This document shows, piece by piece, positions 7,907 through 15,803 of a stretch of 27,983 nucleotides of DNA. The first letter of the stretch is position 1. Each line of letters starts with the position of its first letter. The position numbers were made by a program, and so were the translations under genes. The notes below the pieces were generated by a model. That model was given only the letters and a program-made list of their open reading frames with translations, ran no database searches and was not told the origin of the DNA. Origin of the DNA: MAG-121220-bin8 sp965655865 (GTDB taxonomy: Bacteria; Bacteroidota; Bacteroidia; Flavobacteriales; Flavobacteriaceae); the NCBI GenBank assembly GCA_965655865.1, contig CBFHJJ010000020.1, forward strand, positions 1-27,983, written 5' to 3'.

Positions 7907-9243
7907 TGAAAAAAATTCTTATTAAAAACGCAACAATTGTAAATGAAGAAAAGATTCTTAAATCCGATTTATTAATTATAAATGATATAATAAGTCAAAT
8001 TAGTCCAAGTATTTCAACTCCAAACGATTGTAAGATTATTGATGCCTCAGGAAAAATTTTAATTCCAGGACTAATAGATGATCAAGTTCATTTTAGAGAA
8101 CCCGGTTTAACTCATAAAGCGACGATAAGTTCAGAGTCAAAAGCTGCTGTAGCTGGTGGAATTACATCTTTTATTGAAATGCCTAATACTATTCCTCAAA
8201 CAACAACCATCAATGAATTAAACAAAAAATTTGAAATAGCTGACAAAAGTTCATACGCAAATTATTCATTTATGTTTGGAGCAACTAATTCAAACCTTGA
8301 TGAAATAAAAAAAGTAAATAAAAAGGAGGTAGCAGCTTTAAAAATATTTTTGGGATCTTCAACAGGTGATATGTTAGTTGATGACCAACAAATTTTAAAA
8401 GATATTTTTTTAAGTACTGATTTGATTATTGTTGTGCACAGTGAAGATGAACAAATAATTAATGAAAATTTAAAAAAATTTAAAACAAAATATAATTCAA
8501 ATATTCCTTTTGATTGTCATTCAAAAATAAGGTCTGAAGAAGCATGTTTAAAATCAACAAAAAAAATAATAAAACTTGCAAAAGAAACTAATGCTAGACT
8601 ACACGTTTTTCATTTGTCAACTAAAGCTGAATCTTTGTTATTTCAGAATGATATTCCTTTAAAGGAAAAAAAAATAACTTCAGAAGTTTGTGTTCACCAC
8701 TTATGGTTTAGTGATAAAGATTATCAGGAAAAACAATCTTTTATTAAATGGAATCCGGCTATTAAAACAGATAAAGACAGGGAAGGACTTTGGGATTCTT
8801 TATTAGAAGATAGAATTGATGTGATTGCCACTGATCACGCCCCACATACATTGGAAGAAAAATCTAAACCATATTTAGATTGTCCCTCTGGCGGTCCATT
8901 GGTACAACATGCTTTAGTCTCAATGATTCAACATCATTTGAATAATAAAATATCTCTTGAAAAAATAGTGACTAAAATGTGTCATAATCCTGCAATACTA
9001 TTTCAAATTAAAAAAAGAGGTTATATAAGAAAAGGCTATTATGCAGATTTGGTTTTAATAGACATGAATAAGTCATGGACGGTGAAAAAAGAAAATATTT
9101 TGTACAAATGTAATTGGTCACCATTTGAAGGTTTACAATTTGATTCTCAAGTCACACATACTATTGTAAATGGAAAATTAGTTTATGAAAACGGATTGTT
9201 TAATTCAACTTTAAGCGGAAAAAAATTAACTTTTAATAGATGA
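7906..9243 (+). CDS. pyrC: Dihydroorotase (class I / multifunctional-complex type)
   Basis: Cytoplasmic amidohydrolase that cyclises N-carbamoyl-aspartate to dihydroorotate in pyrimidine synthesis. Visible elements are the metal-site segment IDDQVHFREPG (57-67), GGITSFIEMPNT, the carboxylated Lys in AALKIFLGSS (K145), His in IIVVHSED (H177), HVFHLST (about 232-238) and ATDHAPHT (307-314). The 445-residue length is normal. In most dihydroorotases the first motif is DxHxHxRxPG; here the first His of HxH is Gln (Q60), leaving H62. I recall this as usual in Bacteroidota dihydroorotases, so it is probably functional. It overlaps both neighbours (1 base upstream, 4 bases downstream). Confidence 0.92.
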   Translation: MKKILIKNATIVNEEKILKSDLLIINDIISQISPSISTPNDCKIIDASGKILIPGLIDDQVHFREPGLTHKATISSESKAAVAGGITSFIEMPNTIPQTTTINELNKKFEIADKSSYANYSFMFGATNSNLDEIKKVNKKEVAALKIFLGSSTGDMLVDDQQILKDIFLSTDLIIVVHSEDEQIINENLKKFKTKYNSNIPFDCHSKIRSEEACLKSTKKIIKLAKETNARLHVFHLSTKAESLLFQNDIPLKEKKITSEVCVHHLWFSDKDYQEKQSFIKWNPAIKTDKDREGLWDSLLEDRIDVIATDHAPHTLEEKSKPYLDCPSGGPLVQHALVSMIQHHLNNKISLEKIVTKMCHNPAILFQIKKRGYIRKGYYADLVLIDMNKSWTVKKENILYKCNWSPFEGLQFDSQVTHTIVNGKLVYENGLFNSTLSGKKLTFNR

Positions 9244-9611
9244 AAAAAATATTCATTTTACTAATTTTAATAATATCTTGTTCTGATCAAAACAGTCCGA
9301 CTGATTTAATGTCTGAGGAACAAATGGTAGATTTTCTTTTAGATATAAACATCATTAATTCAAGTAGGGCCTATCGAAATAATTCAGATTTAAATTATTA
9401 CAATATAAAAGATACATTTTTATACAAAAAGCATAATATAGACAGCATACAATTTGTTAATAGTAACAGTTATTATTCTTCAAAACCAAAAAAATACTTA
9501 AGAATTTATTCTCAACTTCAAAAAAAAATGAGATCTATTAAAGACTCCATTGAAATTGAATTAAATAAAGAAACCAGAGAAATTAAGGACTCATTATCAT
9601 TAATTAATTAA
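9240..9611 (+). CDS. Small lipoprotein, DUF4296-like
   Basis: A 123-residue protein with a lipoprotein signal: two Lys after Met, a hydrophobic run of Ile/Leu, then IISC with the lipid-attachment Cys at 14. The mature part begins Asp-Gln-Asn-Ser-Pro and has LMSEEQMVDFLLDINIINS (residues about 23-41), characteristic of DUF4296, followed by a charged C-terminal helix rich in Lys, Asp and Glu. The start ATG overlaps the pyrC stop (ATGA), and the stop overlaps the convergent epimerase gene. The position after pyrC is typical in Flavobacteriia. Function unknown; location is predicted to be the periplasmic or outer membrane. Confidence 0.78.
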   Translation: MKKIFILLILIISCSDQNSPTDLMSEEQMVDFLLDINIINSSRAYRNNSDLNYYNIKDTFLYKKHNIDSIQFVNSNSYYSSKPKKYLRIYSQLQKKMRSIKDSIEIELNKETREIKDSLSLIN

Positions 9612-10599
9612 GCTTATAGTTCTCACAAGTTTCTTTAATTGACTTTTCTACATCTATAAATTTATAATCTAGAGCAGATGTTATTTTCTTGTTTGAATAT
9701 TCGTTTTTAGAGTGACTAGACTCAATGATAGAACTACTTAGCCTTCTTCTTTTATTAAGAGAAAAACTTCTAACAGCATCTAAGATTAGTGCTAATATCA
9801 TTAAGCTTTTACTGGCTTTTTTTTGAGGTGTTTTTAAATTCAAATGATTGCAAACAGAAAAAATAAAATCTTTTTGAGTCCAGTTTTCAGCAACAAGTAA
9901 AAATCTTTCAGAAAATATATTTTTATCCATTAATTCTCTCATAATCTTTACAACATCTTTTACACAAATAAATCCTGTAATGCCTGGCGGATAGTAGTTC
10001 ATTCCTCTGCTTATTTGAGTGATAAAAGCTCCACTTCCTCTTTTCCAAAAACCACTTCCAATAATTACACCTGGATTGACTATAACAGCGTTTAATCCCT
10101 CTGATATTCCTCTCCAAACCTCTAATTCCGCATCATGTTTTGTTTTAGAATATGGGTTATTATTTTCATTCCATTTACATTCTTCATCAATCATAATATT
10201 TTTTCTTTCACCTATTGCTGCAATTGTACTTACATAACAAAATTTATTAATTTTCTTATCAATGGCAGAATTAATCATATTAGCAGTTCCTTCAACATTG
10301 ATTTTTTTCATAGCGTTTAAATCCTGATTACTAAAAGAAATAAAGGCTGCACAATGATATATTTCATTTATATCTTTTAAAGCAACATCAAGACTTGTTA
10401 TGTCATTAATATCTCCTTCAACCCATTCAATTTTATCGAATAATTTTTTATAATCTTTTGAGTAATAAGAAAAAACTTTTCTTACACTTTCAGTTTTACT
10501 ATTTTTTCTATGTAAGGCTCTTACTTTTTTATTTTCTTTTACAAGAGAATAGAGTAAATGACAACCTACAAGTCCAGTTCCTCCAGTTACTAATATCAT
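9604..10599 (-). CDS. NAD(P)-dependent epimerase/dehydratase-like protein (extended SDR)
   Basis: Rossmann-fold nucleotide-sugar-type or sterol-dehydrogenase-type oxidoreductase. The N-terminus has the cofactor loop TGGTGLVG (5-12), then VEGDIND (60-66), a CAAFISF strand, and the catalytic YSKTK (Y150, K154) with the upstream STIAAIG serine strand (about 124-130). The 331-residue length fits. The substrate cannot be told from sequence; the GFWKRGSGAFITQISRG region resembles the dihydroflavonol-reductase/NAD-epimerase group common next to pyrC in Flavobacteriia. The last 8 bases overlap the convergent DUF4296 gene within a palindromic TTAATTAA that supplies both stop codons. Confidence 0.86.
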   Translation of the reverse strand: MILVTGGTGLVGCHLLYSLVKENKKVRALHRKNSKTESVRKVFSYYSKDYKKLFDKIEWVEGDINDITSLDVALKDINEIYHCAAFISFSNQDLNAMKKINVEGTANMINSAIDKKINKFCYVSTIAAIGERKNIMIDEECKWNENNNPYSKTKHDAELEVWRGISEGLNAVIVNPGVIIGSGFWKRGSGAFITQISRGMNYYPPGITGFICVKDVVKIMRELMDKNIFSERFLLVAENWTQKDFIFSVCNHLNLKTPQKKASKSLMILALILDAVRSFSLNKRRRLSSSIIESSHSKNEYSNKKITSALDYKFIDVEKSIKETCENYKLN

Positions 10600-10650
10600 T
10601 ATGTAAAAATACTATTTTTTGGTTTACTTTTTTCTTAAAGACAAGAGGTA

Positions 10651-10658
10651 TATATTTG
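10651..10658 (+). promoter_or_regulatory. Candidate -7 promoter element for tyrS
   Basis: TATATTTG is an exact match to the Bacteroidota -7 consensus TAnnTTTG. It ends 14 bases before the GTG start at 10673, which supports that non-ATG start and a very short leader. A -33 element at the expected 19-base spacing is not evident. Confidence 0.5.
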
Positions 10659-10672
10659 TTAAAATTTAAGCT

Positions 10673-11965
10673 GTGTCAAAAAACTTTATTAAAGAATTAG
10701 AATGGAGAGGAATGCTTCAAGATTCCATTCCTGGTTGTGAGGATCAGTTACTAGAAAATTCCTGCAGTGGATATATTGGGTTTGATCCTACTGCTGATTC
10801 TCTTCACATTGGTAGTTTGGTTCAAATTTTAATTTTAATGCATTTTCAAAAATGTGGTCACAAACCTATAGTTCTGGTTGGTGGAGCAACAGGTATGATC
10901 GGTGATCCCTCTGGAAAATCAAACGAGAGAAACTTATTAAGTCAAGATGATTTAGATAAAAATATAAATGGCATTCATAAGCAGTTGTCTAAATTTTTAA
11001 ATTTCGATTCTGATAAAAAAAATTCTGCTGTTTTATGCAACAATAATGATTGGTTTAAAGATATTAATCTAATTGATTTTATTCGCGAAACTGGAAAGTA
11101 TATTACTGTAAATTACATGATTGCAAAAGAATCAGTTAAAAAAAGATTAAGTAAGGATTCTACAGTAGGTATGTCTTTTACTGAATTTTCTTATCAGTTA
11201 ATTCAAGCTTATGATTTTTACCACCTGTTCTCTGAAAAGAATTGTAAAGTTCAAATGGGTGGAAGTGATCAATGGGGAAATATAACAAGTGGAGTCGAGT
11301 TAATAAGAAAAAAAAGTGGAGAAAAAGCTTATGCTTTAACTTGTCCTTTAATTACTAAAGCAGATGGAACTAAATTTGGTAAAACAGAAGACGGAAATGT
11401 TTGGTTAGACCGAAATAAGACATCACCCTACAAATTTTACCAATATTGGCTTAATGTTTCTGACGCTGATGCAAAAAAATATATTAAAATTTTTACTTTT
11501 TATAGTGAAAATGAAATAGAAGAATATATAAAGACACACGATGAAGCACCTCATCAAAGATTTCTTCAAAAAACTATAGCAAACTATCTTACAAAATTAG
11601 TTCATAGTGAAGAGGATTTAGACAAATCAATAAAAGCATCGAATATTTTATTTGGAAAATCTACGTCTAAAGACCTGAGCGATCTTGATGAAAAAACATT
11701 TTTAGATATTTTTGAAGGTGTTCCAAGCACAATTATTTCATTTGATGAAATAAGACAGCCGTCTACCGTTCAAGAATTTCTTTTCAAGGCAAAATTTTTG
11801 TCCTCAAAATCTGAAATTATAAGGGCTTTGAAACAAAATTCTATTTCAATCAATAAGGAAAAAGTAGATGCATCTTACAGTATTTCAAAAGAAAATTTAA
11901 TTTGTAATAAGTATATTTTAGCACAAAGAGGAAAGAAAAATTATTATTTAATTTCTTTTAATTAA
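10673..11965 (+). CDS. tyrS: Tyrosyl-tRNA synthetase
   Basis: Class I aminoacyl-tRNA synthetase that charges tRNA-Tyr in the cytoplasm. HIGS (45-48) is the HIGH motif and KFGKT (234-238) is the KMSKS motif in its bacterial TyrRS form. Other family motifs are GATGMIGDPSGKS (71-83), EFSYQLIQAYDFYHL (171-185), MGGSDQWGNI (195-204) and a C-terminal S4 RNA-binding domain (about residues 355-420). The 430-residue length is standard. The start is GTG at 10673, since MSKNFIKELEWRGM is the expected N-terminus. The stop is shared with the convergent acyltransferase-like gene inside TTAATTAA. Confidence 0.96.
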   Translation: MSKNFIKELEWRGMLQDSIPGCEDQLLENSCSGYIGFDPTADSLHIGSLVQILILMHFQKCGHKPIVLVGGATGMIGDPSGKSNERNLLSQDDLDKNINGIHKQLSKFLNFDSDKKNSAVLCNNNDWFKDINLIDFIRETGKYITVNYMIAKESVKKRLSKDSTVGMSFTEFSYQLIQAYDFYHLFSEKNCKVQMGGSDQWGNITSGVELIRKKSGEKAYALTCPLITKADGTKFGKTEDGNVWLDRNKTSPYKFYQYWLNVSDADAKKYIKIFTFYSENEIEEYIKTHDEAPHQRFLQKTIANYLTKLVHSEEDLDKSIKASNILFGKSTSKDLSDLDEKTFLDIFEGVPSTIISFDEIRQPSTVQEFLFKAKFLSSKSEIIRALKQNSISINKEKVDASYSISKENLICNKYILAQRGKKNYYLISFN

Positions 11966-12944
11966 ACATTAAATTACATCCTCTAATTTCAGAATTACTT
12001 AATCTTCCTAAAACTTTGAAAGATGAATCTTGATAAACTTCACCTATATCATCACTAGCTATAAAAGAACAAGAGTTTATATTAGCTAAATCAATAAAGT
12101 TTAAGGCGCCTTTTCCTTGTAAATTGACAGATAATGGATTATTTATGTCTCTTACTAAGACTTTTAACCATGAAGGACTTCTAAAAATTCCATTTCTATT
12201 TGAATAGGCTTGAGAAAGAAGTTCAGTCATACCATATTCAGATTTAATATTATTAGAGTTAAACCCTTTTTTAAGTTTATCGTGAAGTTCTTCTCTTGTA
12301 ATTTCTTTTCTTCTTCCTTTCATTCCTCCAGTTTCAATTATAACTAGATTTTCAGTCTTCAATGAAAAATTTTCTATAAAATCTAGCAGAGCATAACTAA
12401 CACCAATAAGAATTATTTTTTTTTCTGATTTTTCAAGTTTCAGTATTAAATCATATAATTTTTTATAGTCATTTAAATAAAATCCACTTTCTTTTCTGTT
12501 TGATTTTTGTATCAAATAATCTACCATATAAATCAAGGAAGAATTTCCTTGTTCAATGTAAGATGGAAGAAGGCCTAAGAATACAGTATTATTAATTGAG
12601 CCAAAATTTTCTTCAAAACATTGAGTAAAGCTTTGAATATAAATATTTATGTCTTTTATATAATGTACACTTCTTTTACCTCCAGTTCCACTACTTTTAA
12701 ATGAATGTGAGTGTTTATTGAATGAGGAAACAGTATAATTTTTAAAAAATTGAATCGGTAAAAACGGAATATCTTTTATGTCTCTAATCGATTTGACATC
12801 AACATTAATTAAATCGCAATATTGAGAATAGACACTATTATTGTTATATTGAAACTTAAAAATTTCAATTGCCTTTTGATTAAAATTATATGTTGAACTT
12901 GACTTGAACAATTTTTTTTCAAATTTAATTAAATCAAAAAACAA
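11958..12944 (-). CDS. LuxE/PaaK-like acyl-protein synthetase / acyltransferase
   Basis: A 328-residue protein of the LuxE (acyl-protein synthetase) group of adenylate-forming enzymes. Seen are FLPIQFFKN (about 61-69), the Ser/Thr/Gly-rich SSGTGGKRSVHY (about 83-94, the phosphate-binding loop region), IIETGGMKGRRKEITREEL and SEYGMTELLSQAYS, the last being the adenylate-binding motif (E in YGMTE). The start is assigned to TTG at 12944, because no ATG lies near the N-terminus. It is divergent from the two-component system and is found there in many Flavobacteriia, where it is annotated only as acyl transferase. LuxE proper activates fatty acids; here no LuxC or LuxD partner is present, so the substrate is unknown. 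Confidence 0.78.
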   Translation of the reverse strand: MFFDLIKFEKKLFKSSSTYNFNQKAIEIFKFQYNNNSVYSQYCDLINVDVKSIRDIKDIPFLPIQFFKNYTVSSFNKHSHSFKSSGTGGKRSVHYIKDINIYIQSFTQCFEENFGSINNTVFLGLLPSYIEQGNSSLIYMVDYLIQKSNRKESGFYLNDYKKLYDLILKLEKSEKKIILIGVSYALLDFIENFSLKTENLVIIETGGMKGRRKEITREELHDKLKKGFNSNNIKSEYGMTELLSQAYSNRNGIFRSPSWLKVLVRDINNPLSVNLQGKGALNFIDLANINSCSFIASDDIGEVYQDSSFKVLGRLSNSEIRGCNLMFN

Positions 12945-12998
12945 TTGCAGTAATATTAAGTTATTGTTAATAAAAGAAAATATAATACTCTAAACATT

Positions 12999-13006
12999 TA
13001 AATTTG
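12999..13006 (+). promoter_or_regulatory. Candidate -7 promoter element for the two-component system operon
   Basis: TAAATTTG matches TAnnTTTG exactly and ends 13 bases before the ATG at 13020, so the predicted leader is about 6-7 bases. No matching -33 TTTG at 19 bases. Confidence 0.45.
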
Positions 13007-13019
13007 TTTTAAAATAATA

Positions 13020-13700
13020 ATGTCAAAAATTCCAAAAATTTTAATAGTTGATGATGATCCTGATATTGTAGAGATTTTAAGGTACAATTTGTCTATGGCA
13101 GGATACCAAGTTAAAAGTGCTTCAAACGGTAAGGAGTGTGTTAAAAAAGCAAAATTATTTCTACCGGAAATTATTTTGCTTGATGTGATGATGCCTGTAA
13201 TGGGAGGTATTGAAGCTTGTTCAATATTAAAAGAAATTCCTTCACTAAATAACACGAGAGTTATTTTTTTAAGTGCTAGAAGTGAAGATTATACTCAACT
13301 ATCCGCCTTTGATGCAGGTGCTGACGACTATATTTCAAAGCCTGTTAAGCCAAAAATTTTATTAAAAAAAATAGCTTCCATAATTAAAAGAATTAATTTA
13401 AATGAGGATAATCAACACATTTTAATTTTTGAGGATTTTGTAATTGACAGAAATAAATTTTTAATTATCAAGAATAAGATAGAAATAAATCTCCCTAGAA
13501 AAGAATTTGAATTACTTTTTCTTTTGGCATCAAAACCAGGAAGTGTTTTTACAAGAGATGATATAATGAATAAAGTTTGGGGATCTGAAGTAATTGTTGG
13601 AGACAGAACAATTGATGTACATATTAGAAAGTTAAGAGAAAAAATAGGAGATTTGTATTTTAAAACTGTAAAAGGTGTTGGATATAAGTTTGTTCAATAG
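13020..13700 (+). CDS. Response regulator, OmpR/PhoB family
   Basis: DNA-binding response regulator of 226 residues. The receiver domain (about 5-122) has the acidic triad VDDDPD (10-15), phospho-acceptor D55 in LLDVMMP, a Ser in FLSARSED and K107 in DDYISKP. The winged-helix domain (about 135-225) contains LPRKEFELLFLLASKPG, FTRDDIMNKVWG, VGDRTIDVHIRKLREKIG and VKGVGYKF, all standard for OmpR-type regulators. It is followed after 3 bases by the histidine kinase gene, with which it forms a pair. The regulon is not readable; PhoB-like naming is common for this locus but unproven. Confidence 0.93.
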   Translation: MSKIPKILIVDDDPDIVEILRYNLSMAGYQVKSASNGKECVKKAKLFLPEIILLDVMMPVMGGIEACSILKEIPSLNNTRVIFLSARSEDYTQLSAFDAGADDYISKPVKPKILLKKIASIIKRINLNEDNQHILIFEDFVIDRNKFLIIKNKIEINLPRKEFELLFLLASKPGSVFTRDDIMNKVWGSEVIVGDRTIDVHIRKLREKIGDLYFKTVKGVGYKFVQ

Positions 13701-13703
13701 ATT

Positions 13704-14744
13704 ATGTCATCATTTAATAAAATAAAATTTAGATCTTTTTTATTCTCAATAATATTGAGTTTAACAGTTACTGTAATTGTTAATTTATTTTTCTATTTTG
13801 ACGGTGAAAATATTTTAAATTTTTATAAAAATTTTCTCCTCTTTTCCTTATTGCTCTTAGTTTCTAGTGTGTTGACTAATCTCTATATTAAGCTTTTTGT
13901 ATCACAAAAAGTAAAGGACATATTAGGCCAATTAATTCCTGAAAAAGAAATTAGTGAGCAAAAATTAATCTCTACTAATATGGAAGAGTTAGTTGAGCAA
14001 TTAAAAAATTACTCTAAAGAAAGCCAAACAGAAATTAAATCAATGCAAGAAAAAGAAAATTTCAGAAGAAATTTTATTGGAAATCTTGCACATGAGTTGA
14101 AAACACCGTTGTTTACCTCCCAAAGTTATTTATTGACTTTAATTGATGGCGCTTTAAAAGATGAAAACGTTAATTTAAAATATTTGAAAATTGCTGAAAA
14201 AGCTATAGAAAGATTAATATTTATAGTTAAAGATTTAGATTTAATTACCAAGTTGGAATCGAATGATTTGAAAATAAATCCTGCAGATTTCAATATTGTT
14301 TCTATTATTTATAATGTTTTTGAAATGCTAGAAATTCAGGCTTCTAAAAAAAACATAAGTTTGATTTTAGACAATAAAGCTAAAAAAATTAATGTTTTTG
14401 CAGATCAAGAAAAAATACATCAGGTATTAACTAATTTAATTGAAAATTCTATTAAATATGGTAGGGAAGATGGTACTACTGAGGTTTCTATTGAAAATAT
14501 TATTGAAAATAAATTAATTATTAGAATTACCGATAACGGTAATGGAATAAAAAAAGAACATTTTGAAAGATTATTTGAGAGATTTTACAGAGTAGACAAC
14601 TCCGGAAACAGAACAACAGGTGGTTCCGGTTTAGGGTTAGCCATTGTCAAACACATAATTGATGCACATAAAGAAAAAATATATGTTGAGAGTGATTTTG
14701 GGATTGGTTCTGAATTTTCTTTTTCACTAGAAAAATCTAATTAA
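13704..14744 (+). CDS. Sensor histidine kinase with two closely spaced membrane helices
   Basis: Membrane histidine kinase of 346 residues, partner of the preceding regulator. Helix 1 is about residues 11-32 and helix 2 about 44-66, leaving only about 11 residues outside, so there is no periplasmic sensor domain. A cytoplasmic linker without an obvious PAS domain leads to the H-box HELKTP (phospho-acceptor H130), then the N-box NLIENSIKYG (N247), G1 DNGNGI (277-282), F-box FERFYRVD and G2 GSGLGLAIVKHI. The catalytic parts are complete, so the protein should be active. The PhoR label is possible but not shown by the sequence. Confidence 0.92.
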   Translation: MSSFNKIKFRSFLFSIILSLTVTVIVNLFFYFDGENILNFYKNFLLFSLLLLVSSVLTNLYIKLFVSQKVKDILGQLIPEKEISEQKLISTNMEELVEQLKNYSKESQTEIKSMQEKENFRRNFIGNLAHELKTPLFTSQSYLLTLIDGALKDENVNLKYLKIAEKAIERLIFIVKDLDLITKLESNDLKINPADFNIVSIIYNVFEMLEIQASKKNISLILDNKAKKINVFADQEKIHQVLTNLIENSIKYGREDGTTEVSIENIIENKLIIRITDNGNGIKKEHFERLFERFYRVDNSGNRTTGGSGLGLAIVKHIIDAHKEKIYVESDFGIGSEFSFSLEKSN

Positions 14745-14761
14745 TAATTAAATAACAGATT

Positions 14762-15439
14762 TTGGGAAGTAAAAACAAGCTTAAAAGATTTATTGAAAAT
14801 GAGAGTTTTCAAAATGTTATTCAACCAACTAGAGATGAATTAATATCAAAAAAATTTAAATTAATTGGAAAATGGAATGAGTTAATTTTTAAAAATACAA
14901 ATCCAATTATAGTTGAGCTTGGGTGTGGGAAAGGTGAATACACAACTAATTTAGCTAAGTTAAATCCCGATAAAAATTTTATTGGAATCGACATTAAAGG
15001 AGCTAGATTTTGGAGAGGAGCTAAAACTGCAATTGAATCGAAATTATGTAATGTATTTTTTATTAGGACTCAAATAGAACTTTTAAATTATATTTTTAAG
15101 ACAAATGAAATAGATCAAATTTGGTTAACATTTCCAGACCCACAGATAAAATTTCAAAGACAAAAGCATAGATTAACTAATCCAAATTTTCTTTCTTTAT
15201 ACAAGAATGTTCTTAAGCCTGGCGGAATAATGCATTTAAAGACAGATAGTGAATTCCTTCATGGTTACACACTTGGACTTTTAGAAGGCATGTCAATCAA
15301 GCCATTATTTTCTAATCATGATGTATATAAAAATAAAAATGCACCTAATGAAGTAGTTAATATTCAGACTCATTATGAAAGTATTTATTTAAAAGTCGAT
15401 AAAAAAATCACCTATTTAAGTTTCAGCTTCAATGATTAA
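14762..15439 (+). CDS. trmB: tRNA (guanine-N7-)-methyltransferase
   Basis: SAM-dependent enzyme that methylates G46 of tRNAs in the cytoplasm. The SAM motif I is VELGCGKGEY (51-60), followed by FIGIDIKGAR (73-82), the family motif IWLTFPDPQIK (120-130) and RQKHRL (133-138) with substrate-binding residues. The C-terminal NIQTHYESIYL is also typical. The start is TTG at 14762, because MGSKNKLKRF is the Flavobacteriia N-terminus and no in-frame ATG occurs anywhere near. Length 225 is normal. It lies 17 bases after the kinase gene and overlaps the next gene by 8 bases. Confidence 0.93.
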   Translation: MGSKNKLKRFIENESFQNVIQPTRDELISKKFKLIGKWNELIFKNTNPIIVELGCGKGEYTTNLAKLNPDKNFIGIDIKGARFWRGAKTAIESKLCNVFFIRTQIELLNYIFKTNEIDQIWLTFPDPQIKFQRQKHRLTNPNFLSLYKNVLKPGGIMHLKTDSEFLHGYTLGLLEGMSIKPLFSNHDVYKNKNAPNEVVNIQTHYESIYLKVDKKITYLSFSFND

Positions 15440-15770
15440 AAAAAATAAATCAGATTTTTTTGAAAATGTTTATGCTGTAGTTAAAAAAATTCCATTTGGA
15501 AAGGTTACTACATATGGAGCTATTGCTAAATATTTAGGTTCTGCTAAAAGCGCAAGAGTTGTTGGTTGGGCTATGAATGCTTCGCATATAAATAAAGATA
15601 TTCCTGCACACAGAGTTGTTAACAGAATAGGATTGTTAACAGGAAAAAAACACTTTTTTGGAATAAACCTTATGAAGCAGCTTTTAGAAAGTGAAGGTTT
15701 AATAATTAAAAATGATCAAATACATGATTTTAAATTATTTTTTTGGGATCCAAATAAAGAATTAGAATAG
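15432..15770 (+). CDS. Alkyltransferase-like protein (MGMT family without the acceptor cysteine)
   Basis: A 112-residue single-domain member of the O6-methylguanine-DNA methyltransferase fold. It has PFGKVTTYGAIAKYLG (21-36), SARVVGWAMNA (40-50, with the DNA-helix Arg-finger region) and the active-site motif as PAHRVV (58-63). Real methyltransferases have PCHR; here C is replaced by A59, so it cannot accept an alkyl group. Alkyltransferase-like proteins (for example E. coli YbaZ, with PWHR) bind alkylated bases and flag them for nucleotide excision repair; the same role is inferred here. It overlaps trmB by 8 bases, so it is translationally coupled. Confidence 0.87.
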   Translation: MIKKNKSDFFENVYAVVKKIPFGKVTTYGAIAKYLGSAKSARVVGWAMNASHINKDIPAHRVVNRIGLLTGKKHFFGINLMKQLLESEGLIIKNDQIHDFKLFFWDPNKELE

Positions 15771-15778
15771 TATATTTG
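15771..15778 (+). promoter_or_regulatory. Candidate -7 promoter element for the Mrp operon
   Basis: TATATTTG exactly matches TAnnTTTG, in the 33-base gap between the alkyltransferase-like gene and mrp, 25 bases before the ATG at 15804. A TTTG ends at 15745, about 25 bases upstream, which is longer than the usual 19-base spacing. Confidence 0.45.
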
Positions 15779-15803
15779 CAATTTAGAATCATTTTAAATA
15801 TTA

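Noticed and set aside
10019..10320. Plus-strand open frames opposite the epimerase gene
   Set aside because: Antisense shadows of a clearly coding frame, with no family resemblance and no start context.
12945..13019. Possible promoter for the LuxE-like gene (TATATTTT on the minus strand)
   Set aside because: It lacks the final G of the -7 consensus and has no -33 partner, so I did not list it as a feature.
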